The notes beneath the pieces are model-generated. The model made no database searches and was not told the origin of the DNA. It saw only the letters and a program-made list of their open reading frames with translations. A stretch of DNA of 64,000 nucleotides from Chelonoidis abingdonii (Eukaryota > Chordata > Testudines > Testudinidae): positions 21,835,215 through 21,899,214 of the forward strand of contig NC_133790.1 in assembly GCF_003597395.2 (NCBI RefSeq), read 5' to 3'. Numbering within the stretch: the first letter of the stretch is position 1; every line of letters starts with the position of its first letter. The position numbers and the translations under genes were made by a program. Of the stretch, positions 1 through 40,180 are shown in pieces.

Positions 1-529
1 TGCATCTGGGAGAGCATCATTCCCACAGCCTCTCACTTACCTGGGGCTCAGAATCACTTGGCAGATCACCTCAGTAGGAATTTCTCCCAAAATCATGAGT
101 GGTCTCTGACGTCTTGTATTGAGGTCCATCTCTGTGGAATGGGGCATTCCCAACTGTTGACCAGTTTGCCAAGACAACCAGAAGTGATATTCATTTTGCT
201 CTTGAGCAGATCTTGGTCCAGGCTCCTTACTGACATTTTCCATATCAATCGTGGATCAGCTCTAATGTATGCCTTCTCTCTGATCCCAATCATCCCACAG
301 TTCATTCTCAATCTGAAATTGAACTATGCCAACTCATTCTCATTGCTCCGGCCTGGCCAAGGCAATGTTGGTTCTCTGACCTTCTCAGACTATCAGTTTG
401 GCCTCCCATATCTCTTCATCCCGACCTACAGACTTCAGCACTAGGGTCAAGTTTTGCATACAGCACTTCGTATTCTGCATCTCACAGTGTGGATGCTACA
501 CGGCTAGATGAGGAGGAGGAATGATGGTC

Positions 530-1480
530 AGAAGCTGTTCATCAGGTGTTCCTTAACAGCAGGAAGCCCTCTCCACTTAACCAAGTAAGTTGCCTTAGTA
601 AACATTTTTCAGTTTGGGCACTTGCTCGGGGAATTCAGCCAATGCTGGATGGTATTCAGGGCATTTGGGAGTACTTATTACACCTTCAGTCTCCTGGTCT
701 CTTCCTCAGCTCATTAAAGGTTCACTTGGCAGAAATTTTGGCATTTCACCCAGCCATCCAAGTAACATCAGTTTTCTCAAAACCCCATGGTGCTGAGATT
801 TCAAATGGGAATCATTCACCTCCACCTGCCTGTGAAAAAGCCAGTTCCCTTGTGGGACCTTCATAGTGTCCTTGCTGCCCTTATGGGTGTTGGTTGAATT
901 CTCTGTTCCTCCTGCATGAAAAGACAGCCTTCTCTATAGCTATGAGATCTACAAGAGTGTGCAAGCCGCAGGCCTTAATGGCAGAACCCCAGTACATACA
1001 GTTTTTCAATGACAAAGTAGCTTTATGGCCACATCCAAAATTTTTCTAGGAAGTGGTTTCATAGTTTAACCTTAACCAAATGGTTTATTTACTGATGTTT
1101 TCCTAAACCACACTCCAACACAGATGAACAGTACCTTCAATTGTTGGATACGAGGCAATGGTTGGCATTCTACCTCGACTGTACTAAGCCTCTTTGGGCA
1201 TTGTTTCATCTGTTTATCTCTTGTGCTCTTTGAATGAAGGGACAGGTGATTTCTGGGCAAATAATTTCCATGGATAACTTCTTGCATTCCATCTGCATAT
1301 GAAATAGCTGAGACCGCGCCTCCACAAAGACGGTGGGTTCATTCGACGAGGGTCCAAGTGATGTCAATAGCATTGATCAGTGATGGTTCAATACTGGACG
1401 TTTGCTGGGCTGCTACCTGGTCTTCTGTACATACTTTTACCAAGCGTTATACAATTACCACTGCATCTACGTCAGATAAA
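530..1480 (+). pseudogene. Decayed DIRS tyrosine recombinase
   Basis: Frame-broken remains of a tyrosine recombinase, the enzyme DIRS elements use in place of a DDE integrase. Visible parts are the N-terminal helical region (VHQVFLNSRKPS), a core-binding-like segment and the catalytic HSTR and ATWSSVHTF blocks with a following Tyr (TKRYT). Stops between blocks rule out activity. Confidence 0.65.
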
Positions 1481-1597
1481 ACTTCAGGAGGGTAGTCCTG
1501 CAATCGTCTAAGTATATTCCAAGTTCAACCTCCTGTGAGTACAGCTTGAGAGTCACAAGAGTGGAACAAACATGTACAATCATTTGAAGAAGAAAAT

Positions 1598-1870
1598 ATA
1601 TTTACTTACCTATATTGTAACTTGTTCTTCAAGATGGGAGGAGCGAAATGCATATTGCATGACCCACCTTCTGTCCCCTCTACATCAAAGTTTCTACTCT
1701 TGACATTCAGTGTGAAGAAATTGAGGGGGGATTGGGGCAGCGCCACCCCATGGGTACTGCTAGGCAAAGTTCTCCAGCTTTGGTGCACTGGGCATCTGCA
1801 CACCTGAGTGCAATGTATGTACACCCACATCCTGAAGAACAACAGTTACAATACAGATAAATAACCATCT
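1598..1870. repeat. Terminal hairpin of the old DIRS element
   Basis: The segment starting CTTACCTATATTGTAAC (about 1605) is inverted against one ending near 1867 that contains GAACAACAGTTACAATA. The loop is about 190 bp. The same arm-loop-arm design is present at 56161-56468, so this marks the 3' terminus of a related element. Confidence 0.6.
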
Positions 1871-3196
1871 TCTCCCATCTTGACATATGCCAACAAGATT
1901 GATAAGTATATCCTGCCCCAGGTCTTGGCTGATATTTTTTGGCCTGTGTTATGCAGATAAGATCATCAGAAAAGGTCCTTTCTGACTTTAATAACTATGA
2001 AGAGAGTAAAATCCCCTGCTCCTACAACACAGCTCATATACAAGCTGTTTCTGAAGTCTGGAGAATGTCAGATGAGCATCTAGCATTATCTGAACCAAAA
2101 CCTTTGAACCTTCAGAGCACTGGCCTTCCTTATCCATGTGTTTACTCTGTCTGTCGCTCTCTATTCTGAATATCATAAATATAAACAAAATATACAGAGC
2201 CAAATTCACTTATGAAGTAAGCAGGTGCAGCCCTATTGACTTTAATGCAATTGCACTCACTTACACCAGCAGTAAATTTGGCCTATATGCTAGAAAGGAG
2301 ACAACTAATGACAGTGGTACTGAATTATAAATCCTGCTGGAAACTTTCTAGTTAGAACAAATTTATTATTAAATGGTCAGAAAAAAAAATCACAAAAAAG
2401 TATTGGAATAAGACAAGATGAGAACCTCAATTTATCATAAAAATAAGAACTTTTCAGAAAAGTCTAGTCTTGGATACTAAATAAATATCAGTCCATGATC
2501 CAGGCAGTGCTTCAGATCTCTGTGACTTTTATTTGTTCCCAGTATTTATTCTAATTAAGACTGCGCTTTTGACCAAATGCTGAGAGTCTTACTAGTTCTT
2601 AATCCACTCTTACTCAGGCAAAATTCCAACTGAAATCAACGGAAGACTTCTCTGAATAAGGACCTCAGGATCTGATCCTTTAACCATGAGGTTCAACCAA
2701 GCAGTGACTGGAAATGGAACATCCCTGATTAGGAAGTATCTAAACACTAGTACTATATTCACCAATGTCTAGAGAAAGAGTAGTGTTAGAAAGGAGTCAA
2801 AGTAACTAGAAAGCTCCAATCCTACCTGGAAACAGTGTTATATTGTTTATCTATTGGCTTTCCTCACCATTGCATCTGTGCACCTCACAAATATTAAATT
2901 AATTTATCCTCATAGGCAAGTATTATCCTCAGCATTGCAAGTGGGGAAATTGAGCTACAGAGCTATTATTGGAGTGATTTTCAGAGGTGCTGAGCGCACA
3001 GTTCTCACTGACTTCTGAGGGAGCTGTTCTGAGTGCTCAGCACCTCTGAAATTCAAGCCAACAGTGACCTGCCTAAGTTCTCACAGGGCGTCTGTGGCAC
3101 AGCTGGGAATAGAAACCAGATCTCATGAGTTCCAGTCCAGCAGCTTAACCACAGGACTTTCCCCTTCCTTGTTGAAGCCTACAGAACCCACAGAGA
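1871..3196. other. SLC5A1 intron 12 (part): old palindromic repeats and a MIR-like SINE
   Basis: No exon is visible. A palindrome lies at 2199-2282 (GCCAAATT against AATTTGGC, centre ATTGACTTTAATG). About 2890-3165 reads as an inverted MIR-type SINE (GGGGAAATTGAG..., then TGGCACAGCTGGGAATAGAA). It is interrupted by a second palindrome at 2976-3054 whose arms are TTTCAGAGGTGCTGAGC and GCTCAGCACCTCTGAA. Confidence 0.6.
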
Positions 3197-3204
3197 ACCT
3201 AGAA

Positions 3205-3436
3205 CAGGGGTTGTCAAACTGGGGGTTGGGACCCCTCAGGGAGTTCCGAGGTTATTACATGCAGGGTCACGAGCTGTCAGCCTCCACCCCAAACCCTGCT
3301 TTGCATCCAGCATTTATAATAGTGTTAAATATATGTATAATGGTGTTAAAAACCATGTGTTTTTATTTATGAGGGGTCGCACTTAGAGGTTTGCTATGTG
3401 AATGGGGTCACCAGTGCAAAAGTTTGAGAACTACTG
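3205..3436. mobile_element. Non-autonomous hAT-like element with 8-bp target duplication
   Basis: A 232-bp unit starting CAGGGGTTGTCAAAC and ending GTTTGAGAACTACTG. It is flanked by ACCTAGAA (3197-3204) and ATCTAGAA (3437-3444), an 8-bp duplication with one mismatch, as hAT transposases make. No coding capacity. Confidence 0.75.
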
Positions 3437-3776
3437 ATCTAGAAGGTTGCAATAAAGCACTGTTTCCCAGAAATTATCCCTTCAGCACAGGTCACAGTGA
3501 AACAGTAGGTGGTTCCAGCTTCACAGCTATCTAGGAGCCAATAAAGTCCAACAAAGTCCATGCACATTTATATATATGTGATGGAAGGGGAGTATAAGGA
3601 TTCCTCAACTGAGCCAAGAGCCCCTCAAGCATTCTGCTTTGGAACCTCGGGCACTGGCCTGTAGCGGGAATAGCCTCAAAGAAATTGAGAATCAAATTGA
3701 AACTAAGAAAGGGGAGTTGTCCCAGTGCACAGATGAATGTCTTCTGTGACCTTCTGCACACAGAGCCCTTCTCCTA

Positions 3777-32137
<28,361 letters not shown>

Positions 32138-32760
32138 CCTGCTTGCTTCTTCAGCTCCCTTCCTTCTCTTATCCTTATATCGTCTTTTGCAGACTTGAGA
32201 TAACAAAAGACCCGTTATCCCCTGCTGTTTTGTTTAATATTTATCTTCAGATTCACTTATTTCCTATGGGGTGCAAGTTGAAGCTCGTGCTTTTTCTTGA
32301 GCTGTGATTCCCACCAAAAAACTGGTCCCCAAATACAACTGTTGCAGTTTTCATAGGCAAAGGAAGTCCTCAGTTCACATCCGCTGCAGAAGGTGCTCAC
32401 TGCAATTGTAGCCCAAGAGCAGGCGTCTGAGAAGCAGTGAGCTGTAGAAGGAGTGGCGTGGACATAACATACTCGGTGTATGCACCTCCCTGTTCGTGGA
32501 TATTTTTTCAGCAGTAAATCTGGTCATGGAATGAATTGTTTCCTTAAGAACAGGACGCTTACCAAGACCAAAGGAAGAGTGACCTGACAGTTAGGGAAAC
32601 ACCACGGTTTTCTGAGCTGACACTCCTGCTATGCTGTCCCTCATTCCAGCAGGAATATATAATGGAGGTACAGCCCAGGATTTCTGGGAACAAGTCACTT
32701 TGATCTCTTACAGCTAGATATTTATAGATGTGTCTGAACCATAAAGAACTGGCTAAGGAA
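32138..32760. other. SLC5A1 5' flank: probable 5' UTR and proximal promoter
   Basis: Only about 620 bp separate the start codon from an old LINE fragment. The first 70 bp on the minus strand are purine-rich with no splice acceptor, so exon 1 probably continues upstream as 5' UTR. Control elements for the gene are most likely here; no binding site can be named with confidence. Confidence 0.35.
32645..32675 (-). promoter_or_regulatory. Candidate TATA-like box upstream of SLC5A1
   Basis: On the minus strand a TTATATAT motif sits near 32654-32662, about 520 bp before the start codon. Transcription starting about 30 bp downstream would give a 5' UTR near 490 bp. There is no other support, and an A/T-rich chance match is possible. 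Confidence 0.2.
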
Positions 32761-32764
32761 CTTG

Positions 32765-34620
32765 CTGGACCGTTAATGTTGATTTTGAAAAGTCTTGGAA
32801 CCCTGCGGAAGTTCCAGAAGACTGGTAGAAAGCTAAAGCTGCGGCAATATTTAAAAGGGGCAAACTGGATGGCTAAGTAATTGTAGGCCGGTCAATCTGA
32901 CAATCAATCCTTAGCAAGATAATGAGTGACTGATCTGGTACTCAATTAATAAAGAATTAGAGGTGGATAATATAATTAATGCTAATCAATATTGGTTTAT
33001 GGAAAACAGATCCTATCAAATTAACTTGATTTTTTTACATGCGATTACAGGTTTGGTTGATAAAAGTAACAGTATTAATGTAACACAATGGCTCTCAAAC
33101 TTTCCAGACTTACTATACCCCTTTCAGGAGTCTCATTTGTCTTGTATACCCCGAAGTTTCATTTCACTTAAAATCTGTTTGTATACAAAATCAGACACAA
33201 AAATACAAAAGTATCACAGCACAGTAATACTGAAAAAGCGTTTACTTTCTCATTTTTACCACACAATTATAAAATAAATCAACTGGAATATAAATAATGT
33301 ACTTATATTTCAATATACAGTATATAGAGTGGTATAAATAAGTCACTGTCTGTATGAAATTTTAGTTTGTACTGATTTCACTAGTGTTTTTTATGTAGCC
33401 TGTTGTAAAACTAGGCAAGTATCTAGATCAGTTGATATGCCCCCTGGAAGACCTCTGTGTACCCCTGGTTGAGAACCACTGATGTAATAGACTTCTGTAG
33501 GCATCTGACTTGATATCAACCACTTTTTGATTAAAATCTAGAATATAAAATTAACACGACACATATTAAATGTATGAGAAACTGGCTAACTGATAGATCT
33601 CAAAATGTTACTGTAATGAGGAATCATCATCAAGCGGATGTGTTTCCAGCAAGATCCCACAGGGATCAGTTTTTGGCTCTATGTTATTTAACATTTTAAT
33701 CAATGACCTAGAAGAAAACATAAAACCATCATTGATAAAGTTTGTAAAAGATTCAAATTGGAGGAATGATAAATAATGAAGAGGACAGGTCACGCAGAGA
33801 GATCTGGATCACTTGGTAAGCTGGGCACAAGCAAACAATATGCATTTAAATACGACTACAGGTAAATCTACACTTTCTAGGAACAAAGAACGTAGGCGGT
33901 ACTTAAAGGATGGGAGACTCTCTCCCGGGAAGAAGTCACTCTGAAAAAGATTTGGGGGTAGTAGTGGATAATAAGCTGAATGTGAGCTTCCAGTGCGATG
34001 CTGTGACCAAAAGGGCTAATGCAAACCTTGTATGCATAAACATAGAAACCTCAAGTAGGAATAGAGAAGTTACTTTACCTCTGTATTTGGCACCGATGTG
34101 ACTATTCCTGGAATACTGCATCCAGTTCTGGGGCCCACAATTCAAGAACGATGTTGATCAATTGGAGAGGGTGCAGAGAAGAGCCATGACAACAATTAAA
34201 GGACTAAGTAGATCTTATAGTGGTAGACTCAAGGTGATCCATTTATTTAGCTTAACAAATACCAGATTAAGAGGTGACTTGATAACCATTTATAAGTACC
34301 TATATGGAGAACAAATAGTTAATAATAGTCTCTTCAATCTCTCAGAGAAAGATAGAATGTGATCCAATGGCTAGAAGTTGAAACAAGACAAATTCAGACT
34401 GGAAAGAGGGAAATTAACCATTGGTACAATTTACCAAGGGTTGTTGTGGATTCTCCATAACTGGCAAATTTTTAAATCAAGACTGGATGTTCTTCCTAAA
34501 GATCTTAAAAGGGTCTGTGGGGAGTTCTACGGCCTGTGTTATCGAGGTCAGACTAAATGATCACAGTGGTCCCTTATGGCCTTGGAATCTACAAATAAAG
34601 TTGAGATTCAGACATCAACA
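32765..34620 (+). mobile_element. CR1/L3-type LINE fragment (RT domain to 3' end), degenerate
   Basis: Frame-broken plus-strand translation matches a CR1-clade reverse transcriptase: SLGTLRKFQKTGRK near 32800, the ILIN-DLEEN-like block at 33700, then EKDLGVVVDNKLNV (33935), EYCIQFWGPQ (34110) and LERVQRRAM (34160). The 3' end has GGTCAGACTAAATGATCACA. Stops are frequent, so the copy is old. It is split by a hAT-like element at 33086-33481. Confidence 0.75.
33086..33481. mobile_element. Non-autonomous hAT-like element inside the LINE
   Basis: 396 bp, from CAATGGCTCTCAAAC to GGTTGAGAACCACTG, with ATGTAACA (33078-33085) and ATGTAATA (33482-33489) as an 8-bp duplication with one mismatch. LINE homology resumes on both sides, so this insertion is younger than the LINE. 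Confidence 0.78.
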
Positions 34621-34987
34621 TCCCAGAAGTGAAGACAGTTCAGACTGTTCAGAACCAGGGTTTTGGCTCTGCCCACTGTCACCAATTATCAAGTTCTAAT
34701 TCCAGATGCCAATGGCACCAAAGTTCAGCAGTGCTTAGGTCTGGTCCCATCTCCAGTTATTTATTCTTTCTTGGGCTTCAAAATTAAACCAAACAAAATG
34801 ATCTGATGCAAAAGAGAACTCAGATGTGGGGCAGGTTGCGACTCAGTTTCTAAATCAGTCAGAAACAAACCATTAAAAGGGAAATTTCCTCTGGAGATTC
34901 CTGTGATCATCTCTGATTGAGCAGGAGGTGGGTATCACAGCTGTGATCAGAGAAGTGCAGGAAATGTAGGCAACAGGCACAGACAGG

Positions 34988-35215
34988 TGCCATAGGCTGG
35001 GGGAGGCTGTGCCTCCCCAAACAGCCAGGCATGGCCCTGCCCACACTCCACCCCCAGCCCCACCTCCTGCTTCACGCTCTGCCTGCAGCTCCAGTCCCTC
35101 AGGTGCTGGTTCCAGCTGCACCACCCACCATCCTGGCACTCCCGGGCTGGGGGAGGGCTGCGGCCGTGTGCTACCCACCCTCCTGGCGCTGGCAGCTAGC
35201 CTCCCCCAGCCAGCA
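34988..35215. repeat. GC-rich palindromic repeat
   Basis: GGCTGGGGGAGGCTGTG near 34994 is inverted against AGCCTCCCCCAGCC near 35197, with a C-rich centre. Probably a short DNA-transposon derivative; no target duplication was found. Confidence 0.4.
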
Positions 35216-35597
35216 GTTTACACACTGCCCATGGGCACAGGTACAAGAATTTCAGGGCTCTGGGGGTATTTGAAAAAGTGTTGTCTCTACCCCCACTTTG
35301 CCCCACGCAATCACAATTCATTTACAGTTCAGTAGGCTGCCTGCCAAAAACTGATTGCCTCAGGGCATTTATCCTAAGCAGTACATAAACAGCACAATGG
35401 GCTGGATTGTGATCTTATATTGGTTATACATCATTGACTAGTGGAATTACTCCAGATTTTCAGTACTGCTTGGAACCTTTCCAAGGTATAATTGTTCTGT
35501 GACAGTTAGGCTTTTTTCCTGTAATTAGTAGCTAAACAGGAGAGAGTGTCTATATCTAAAAGATCATCAGAAAGAACCATTAATCTGAAATTATAGC

Positions 35598-36498
35598 TGT
35601 CATAGTATTCTTTTCTCAATCTGAACCTTAGAGCCCCAAAAATGAGGTACTAGCATGAAATTCTCTAAGCTTAATTACCAGCTTAGATCTGATATGTTGC
35701 CACCAATCAGGATTCTGAGTACCTGATAAACTCTGGTCTCTCCTCAAACGTTCCCTGGGGACCCCAAGACCCAAATTCCTTGAGTCTCACAACAAAGGGA
35801 AATAAACCATTTCCCTTCCCCCTCTTTACTCCTCTCGATCTTTCCTGCCTGGGTACACCAGGAGATTACCGTGCTTCAACTCCTTGAAACACAACACAGA
35901 GAGATCAGGTTTCTCTCCCCCTCTCCCCTCACCCAGAGGCAATACAGATTCAAGCTCCGTGAATCTAACACAAAGAGGAAATTTACCTTTCCCTCCCACC
36001 AAGTCCTGGGGAGTACAGACTCAATACCTTAGCATTAACAAGGAGTAAAAAATCAATTAGGTCTTAAAAAAGAAAGTTTTAATAAAAGACAAAAAGAGTA
36101 AAATAATCTCTGTAAATTTAAGATGGAATATTACACGGTCTTTCAGCTTATAGAAAATGGATAAACAGCCTTATTCAGAAAAAATACAATTTAAAATATT
36201 TCCAGCAAACTACACATTTGCAAATACAAAAAAACAATTTAAAGACTATACTGTCTTTCTACCTTTGTACTTACAAATTGGAAACAGAAGATTAGAGAGC
36301 CTGTAGATACGTGTGGTCACTCTCAGAGCCCAGAGAGACAACAGACCAAGAACAAAGGACCCACACCCAAGCTTCCCTCCACCCAGATTTGAAAGTATCT
36401 TGTCTCCTGATTGGTCCTCCGGTCAGGTGTTGCAGGTCACTGTTTGTTAACTTTTACAGGTGAAAGAGACATTAACCCTTAGCTATCTGTTTATGACA
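35598..36498. mobile_element. Solo LTR of an endogenous retroelement, 901 bp
   Basis: Ends are perfect short inverted repeats, TGTCATA and TATGACA, flanked by 5-bp duplications ATAGC (35593-35597 and 36499-36503). No internal gag or pol follows on either side, so it is a solo LTR left by recombination. Orientation is uncertain; from memory of turtle LTRs the minus strand is likelier. Confidence 0.75.
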
Positions 36499-36503
36499 AT
36501 AGC

Positions 36504-37177
36504 GTAAAAGAAGAACTCCATCCTTCTCATCTAGACACTGCAATGCAACTTAAACACCTACAAATTTACAAGATGCTGTCCCTCAATATTTTAGGCATCT
36601 CTTCTTCAGCAGAGACCTCAGTTTGTTCTATAAACAGGTTGTGAAATTACTAGTTTTAAATCTAATAGGGAAAAAATAATCCTAAAAGCTGGTGAGCACC
36701 CACAATTCTACAACATTTGTAAAACACAACCTCTCTTGTTGTCCGCTCCAGAGAAAGAGGTCTATTTACTAAGCCTACTCACCAGGCAGCAGTTTGTCTA
36801 AGGTAGGCTGTAGCTGGCCTTTCATACAAAGGCTGATCAAATGGATTCCCATGTGTGCTTGTAACATGAATTGTTTCATTTTCACTCATTCTTAATTCAT
36901 GAATTGAATTCCTGTTTCAGCTCGTGTAGCCACAACTCTGACAAAAGAAATAGGAGGTTGCTGGGCCGATTCTCCACTGCCTTGCCCATTGAATTGTCAT
37001 CCACCCTGGGCAAACTGTCACTAAAGAGACTATAAGATGCTACTATGTGGTATAAATGACTGTAAACTTCTGCTTTAACCCACTTCACACACTTTGGCCA
37101 GGTCTAGATGATGCCACAACATGCAAGAACAGGAGAGACTCAGACCTCAAGAATTAATAATCACACAATTCACATCC
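36504..37177. other. Intergenic, nothing clear
   Basis: AT-rich DNA with one half-palindrome near 36960-37020 related to the repeat at 26919. No exon or complete element seen. Confidence 0.45.
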
Positions 37178-37186
37178 TTACCTGTG

Positions 37187-38706
37187 AAAACAGCAAAGAA
37201 TCCTGTTGCACCTTATAGACTAACAGACGTTTTGGAGCATGAGCTTTCGTGGGTGAATACCCACTTCGTCAGATGCATGTAGTGGAAATTCCAGGGAGGT
37301 ATATATATGCAGGCAAGCTAGAGATAATGGGATTAGTTCAATCAGGGAGGATGAGGCCTGTTCTAGCAGTTGAGGTGTGAAAACCAAGGAGAGAGAAACT
37401 GGTTTTGTAGTTGGCAAGCCATCACAGTCTTTGTTTAATCCTGAGCTGATGGTGTCAAATTTGCAGATAAACTGAAGCTCAGCAGTTTCTCTTTGAAGTC
37501 TGGTCCTGAAGTTTTTTTGCTGCAGGATGGCCACCTTAAGGTCTGCTATAGTGTGGCCAGGAAGGTTGAGTGTTCTCCTACAGGTTTTTGTATATGCCAT
37601 TCCTAATATCTGATTTGTGTCCATTTATCCTTTTCCATAGAGACTGTCCAGTTTGGCCGATGTACATAGCAGAGGGGCATTGCTGGCATATGATGGCGTA
37701 TATTACATTGGTGGACATGCAGGTGAATGAACGGTGATGGCATGGCTGATCTGGTTAGGTCCTGTGATGGTGTCGCTGGTGTAGATATGTGGGCAGAGTT
37801 GGCATCAAGGTTTGTTGCATGGATTGGTTCCTGAGCGAGAGTTACTATGGTGTGGTGTGCAGTTACTGGTGAGAATATGTTTCAGGTTGGCAGGTTGCCT
37901 GTGGGCGAGGACGGCCTGCCACACACAAGGCCTGAGAAAGTGTGGATCGTTGTCCAGGATGGGTTGTAGATCCCTGATGATGTGTTGGAGGGGTTTTAGC
38001 TGGGGACTGTATGGGATGGCCAGTGGAGTCCTGATGGTTCTTTCTTGGTTTGTCTTGCAGTAGAAGGCTTCTGGGTACACGTCTGGCTCTGTGATCTGTT
38101 TCCTTATTCCTTGTGCGGGTATGTAGTTTGAGAATGCTTGGTGAAGATTTGTAGGTGAGCCAGACGTGCAATGCCCCTCTGCTATGTACATCGGCCATAC
38201 AGGACAGTCGCTACGGAAAAGGCTAAACGGATACAAATCAGATATTAGGAATGGCAATTATATAAAAACCTGTAGAAGAACACTTCAACCTTCCTGGCCA
38301 CACTATAGTAGACCTTAAGGTGACCATCCTGCAGCAAAAAAACTTCAGGACCAGACTTCAAAGAGAAACTGCTGAGCTTCAGTTCATCTGCAAATTTGAC
38401 ACCATCAGCTCAGGTTTAAACAAAGAACTGTGAACGGCTTGCCAACTACAAAACCAGTTTCTCCTCCCTTGGTTTCACACCTCAACTGCTAGAACAGGCC
38501 CTCATCCTCCCTGATTGAACTAATCCCATTATCTCTAGCTTGCCTGCATATAATACTGCCCCTGGAAATTTCCACTACATGCATCTGACAAAGTGGGTAT
38601 TCACCCACGAAAGCTCATGCTCCAAAACGTCTTTTAGTCTATAAGGTGCCACAGGATTCTTTGCTGCTTTTACAGATCCAGACTAACACGGCTACCCCTC
38701 TGATCT
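37187..38706. mobile_element. Inverted (head-to-head) Penelope-like composite with one 9-bp target duplication
   Basis: A minus-strand PLE segment (about 38160 down to 37187) meets a plus-strand segment (about 38161 to 38706). Both end in the same tail (CTTTGCTG-type end, TATAAGGTGCCACAGGATTC). Arms of about 500 bp are inverted around an unpaired part near 37690-38160. TTACCTGTG at 37178-37186 and 38707-38715 flanks the whole, so it entered as one unit. It encodes frame-broken C-terminal GIY-YIG endonuclease sequence (for example GHTGQSL and KSDIRNGN on the plus strand near 38195-38260). Confidence 0.75.
37805..38160 (-). pseudogene. PLE protein fragment before the GIY-YIG domain
   Basis: An open minus-strand frame reads AFYCKTNQERTIRTPLAIPY, LQPILDNDPHFLRPCVW and LKHILTSNCTPHHSNS, the linker between the reverse transcriptase and GIY-YIG parts of Penelope-like proteins. 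The reverse transcriptase itself is absent. Not functional alone. Confidence 0.55.
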
Positions 38707-39202
38707 TTACCTGTGGCGGCTGTATTGGTTTGGTTCTGCTTTCTCCTTGTCAGGTACAGATGTAACTGAGACACTCATTACAGAGTGTCAGGAAAAGATT
38801 GGCTGTGAGGTAATTACAATACTTGTGCCTCCATATCCTCATACCTGCAGTTCATAGGGAAACCCACAGAGACATTGTACTCAGCACTAGTCAGCACAGC
38901 ACAGCTTCTCTCACACACAGGACAGACAAAGTCAGCCTGTGGAATTCACTGCTGCGGGTGATCTGACACTCAAGTACTAGTTGGTTTTTTAAAAAAAAAA
39001 TCTAACCAACAACAACGTTTGCACTTATGCATGCAAAGACAGGAGCAAATAAAGTTCATGCTGCATAGTGGGAGCTTCTTAGCAGGAGGCAGGAAAGAGA
39101 CTTCCACCCCACACTCCTGAGCAGGACATTCACAATTAGCTAGGTCCATTACTGGACATTTTCATCTTCCTGAAATACCAGCTCCAAAACTAGGCTCTAC
39201 TG

Positions 39203-40018
39203 CAGGGTTGGGCAAACTTTTTGGACCGAGGGCCATATTGGGGTTGCGCAACTGGATGGAGGGCTGGGTAGGGAAGGCTGTGCCTCTCCAAACAGCCTGG
39301 CCCCTGCCCCCTATCCACCCCCTCCCACTTCCTACTCCCTGACTGCCCCCCTCAGAACTCCAACCCATCCAATCCCCCCCGCTCCTTGTCCCCAACCATC
39401 CCCTCCCAGGACCCCTCCCCCCATCCAACCCTCCTGCTCCCTATGCCCTGACTTCTACCCACACCCCTGCCACCTGACAGCCCCCCCAGGACTCCCACCC
39501 CCTATCCAACTGCCCTTTGCTCCTCATCCCCTGACCACCCCCTCCTGGGACCCCCTGCCCCTAACTGCCCCCCGGGATCCCACCCCCTTATCCAACCCCC
39601 CTGCTCCCTGTACTGACTTCCCTCTCAACCCCTATCCACATCCCCACCCCCTAACAGGCCCCCCGGGACTCCCACTCCCAACCCTCCCTGCTCCCCATCC
39701 CGACAGACCCCCCAGAACCTCCATCCCATCCAACTGCCCCTCCTCCCTGACTGCCCCCCAACCCCCTCGCTCCCTTGCCCAACCCCCCTGCTCCCCACCC
39801 CCTTACCACCAGCAGGGGCTCGCAACCGCGACATCCAGCCACTCTTCCCATGCTGCCCAGCGGAAGCAGCGGACCAGGGCACGGCAGTGTGGCTGCGGAG
39901 GAGGGGAGACAGCGGGAGAGGAACCGGGGACTAGGCTCCCCGGCTGGGAGCTGAGGGGCCGGGCAGGACGGTCCCGCGGGCCAGACATGGCCTGCAGGTT
40001 GTAGTTTGCCCACGTCTG
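39203..40018. mobile_element. Non-autonomous hAT-like element, 816 bp, C-rich core
   Basis: Starts CAGGGTTGGGCAAACTTTTT and ends GTAGTTTGCCCACGTCTG, with perfect CTCTACTG copies at 39195-39202 and 40019-40026. The middle (39300-39790) is made of C-rich, roughly 60-70 bp repeats around CCATCCAACCCCCCTGCTCC. Long Gly-rich minus-strand frames across it are artefacts of the composition. Confidence 0.8.
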
Positions 40019-40180
40019 CTCTACTGAAAGCAGGACACCAGACTTGAGTGACCAGTAATTGGATTCACCATGGAAAATCCTACATTCCTTCTTATGGGCC
40101 CATTTCAACTTCCTTTAAGTCAAAGAGACTTTCCATTTATTTTAATGGAAGTCGGATCATTCTCTATAGACTGTATACAG

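Larger units (their letters stand above)
1..1870 (+). mobile_element. 3' part of an old DIRS-type retrotransposon (RNase H end, tyrosine recombinase, 3' terminus)
   Basis: The plus strand reads, with stops and frame changes, as the end of a DIRS reverse transcriptase/RNase H polyprotein (LADHLSR-like, then HEWSL and ILIAPAWPR near 1-420), followed by a tyrosine recombinase from about 530 to 1480. Recombinase marks are a RKPS start near 560, SLKVHLAE near 713, QYIQFFNDKVALWPHP near 990, HSTR near 1335 and AATWSSVHTF near 1414. It ends in an internal complementary stretch (about 1565-1610) and a hairpin with arms 1598-1640 and 1830-1870. Many stops mean it is dead. It lies inside SLC5A1 intron 12, in the opposite orientation to the gene, and its 5' part is outside the window. 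Confidence 0.75.

Noticed and set aside
39160..40110. Gly-rich minus-strand frames
   Set aside because: They fall in the C-rich core of a hAT-like element with exact target duplications.
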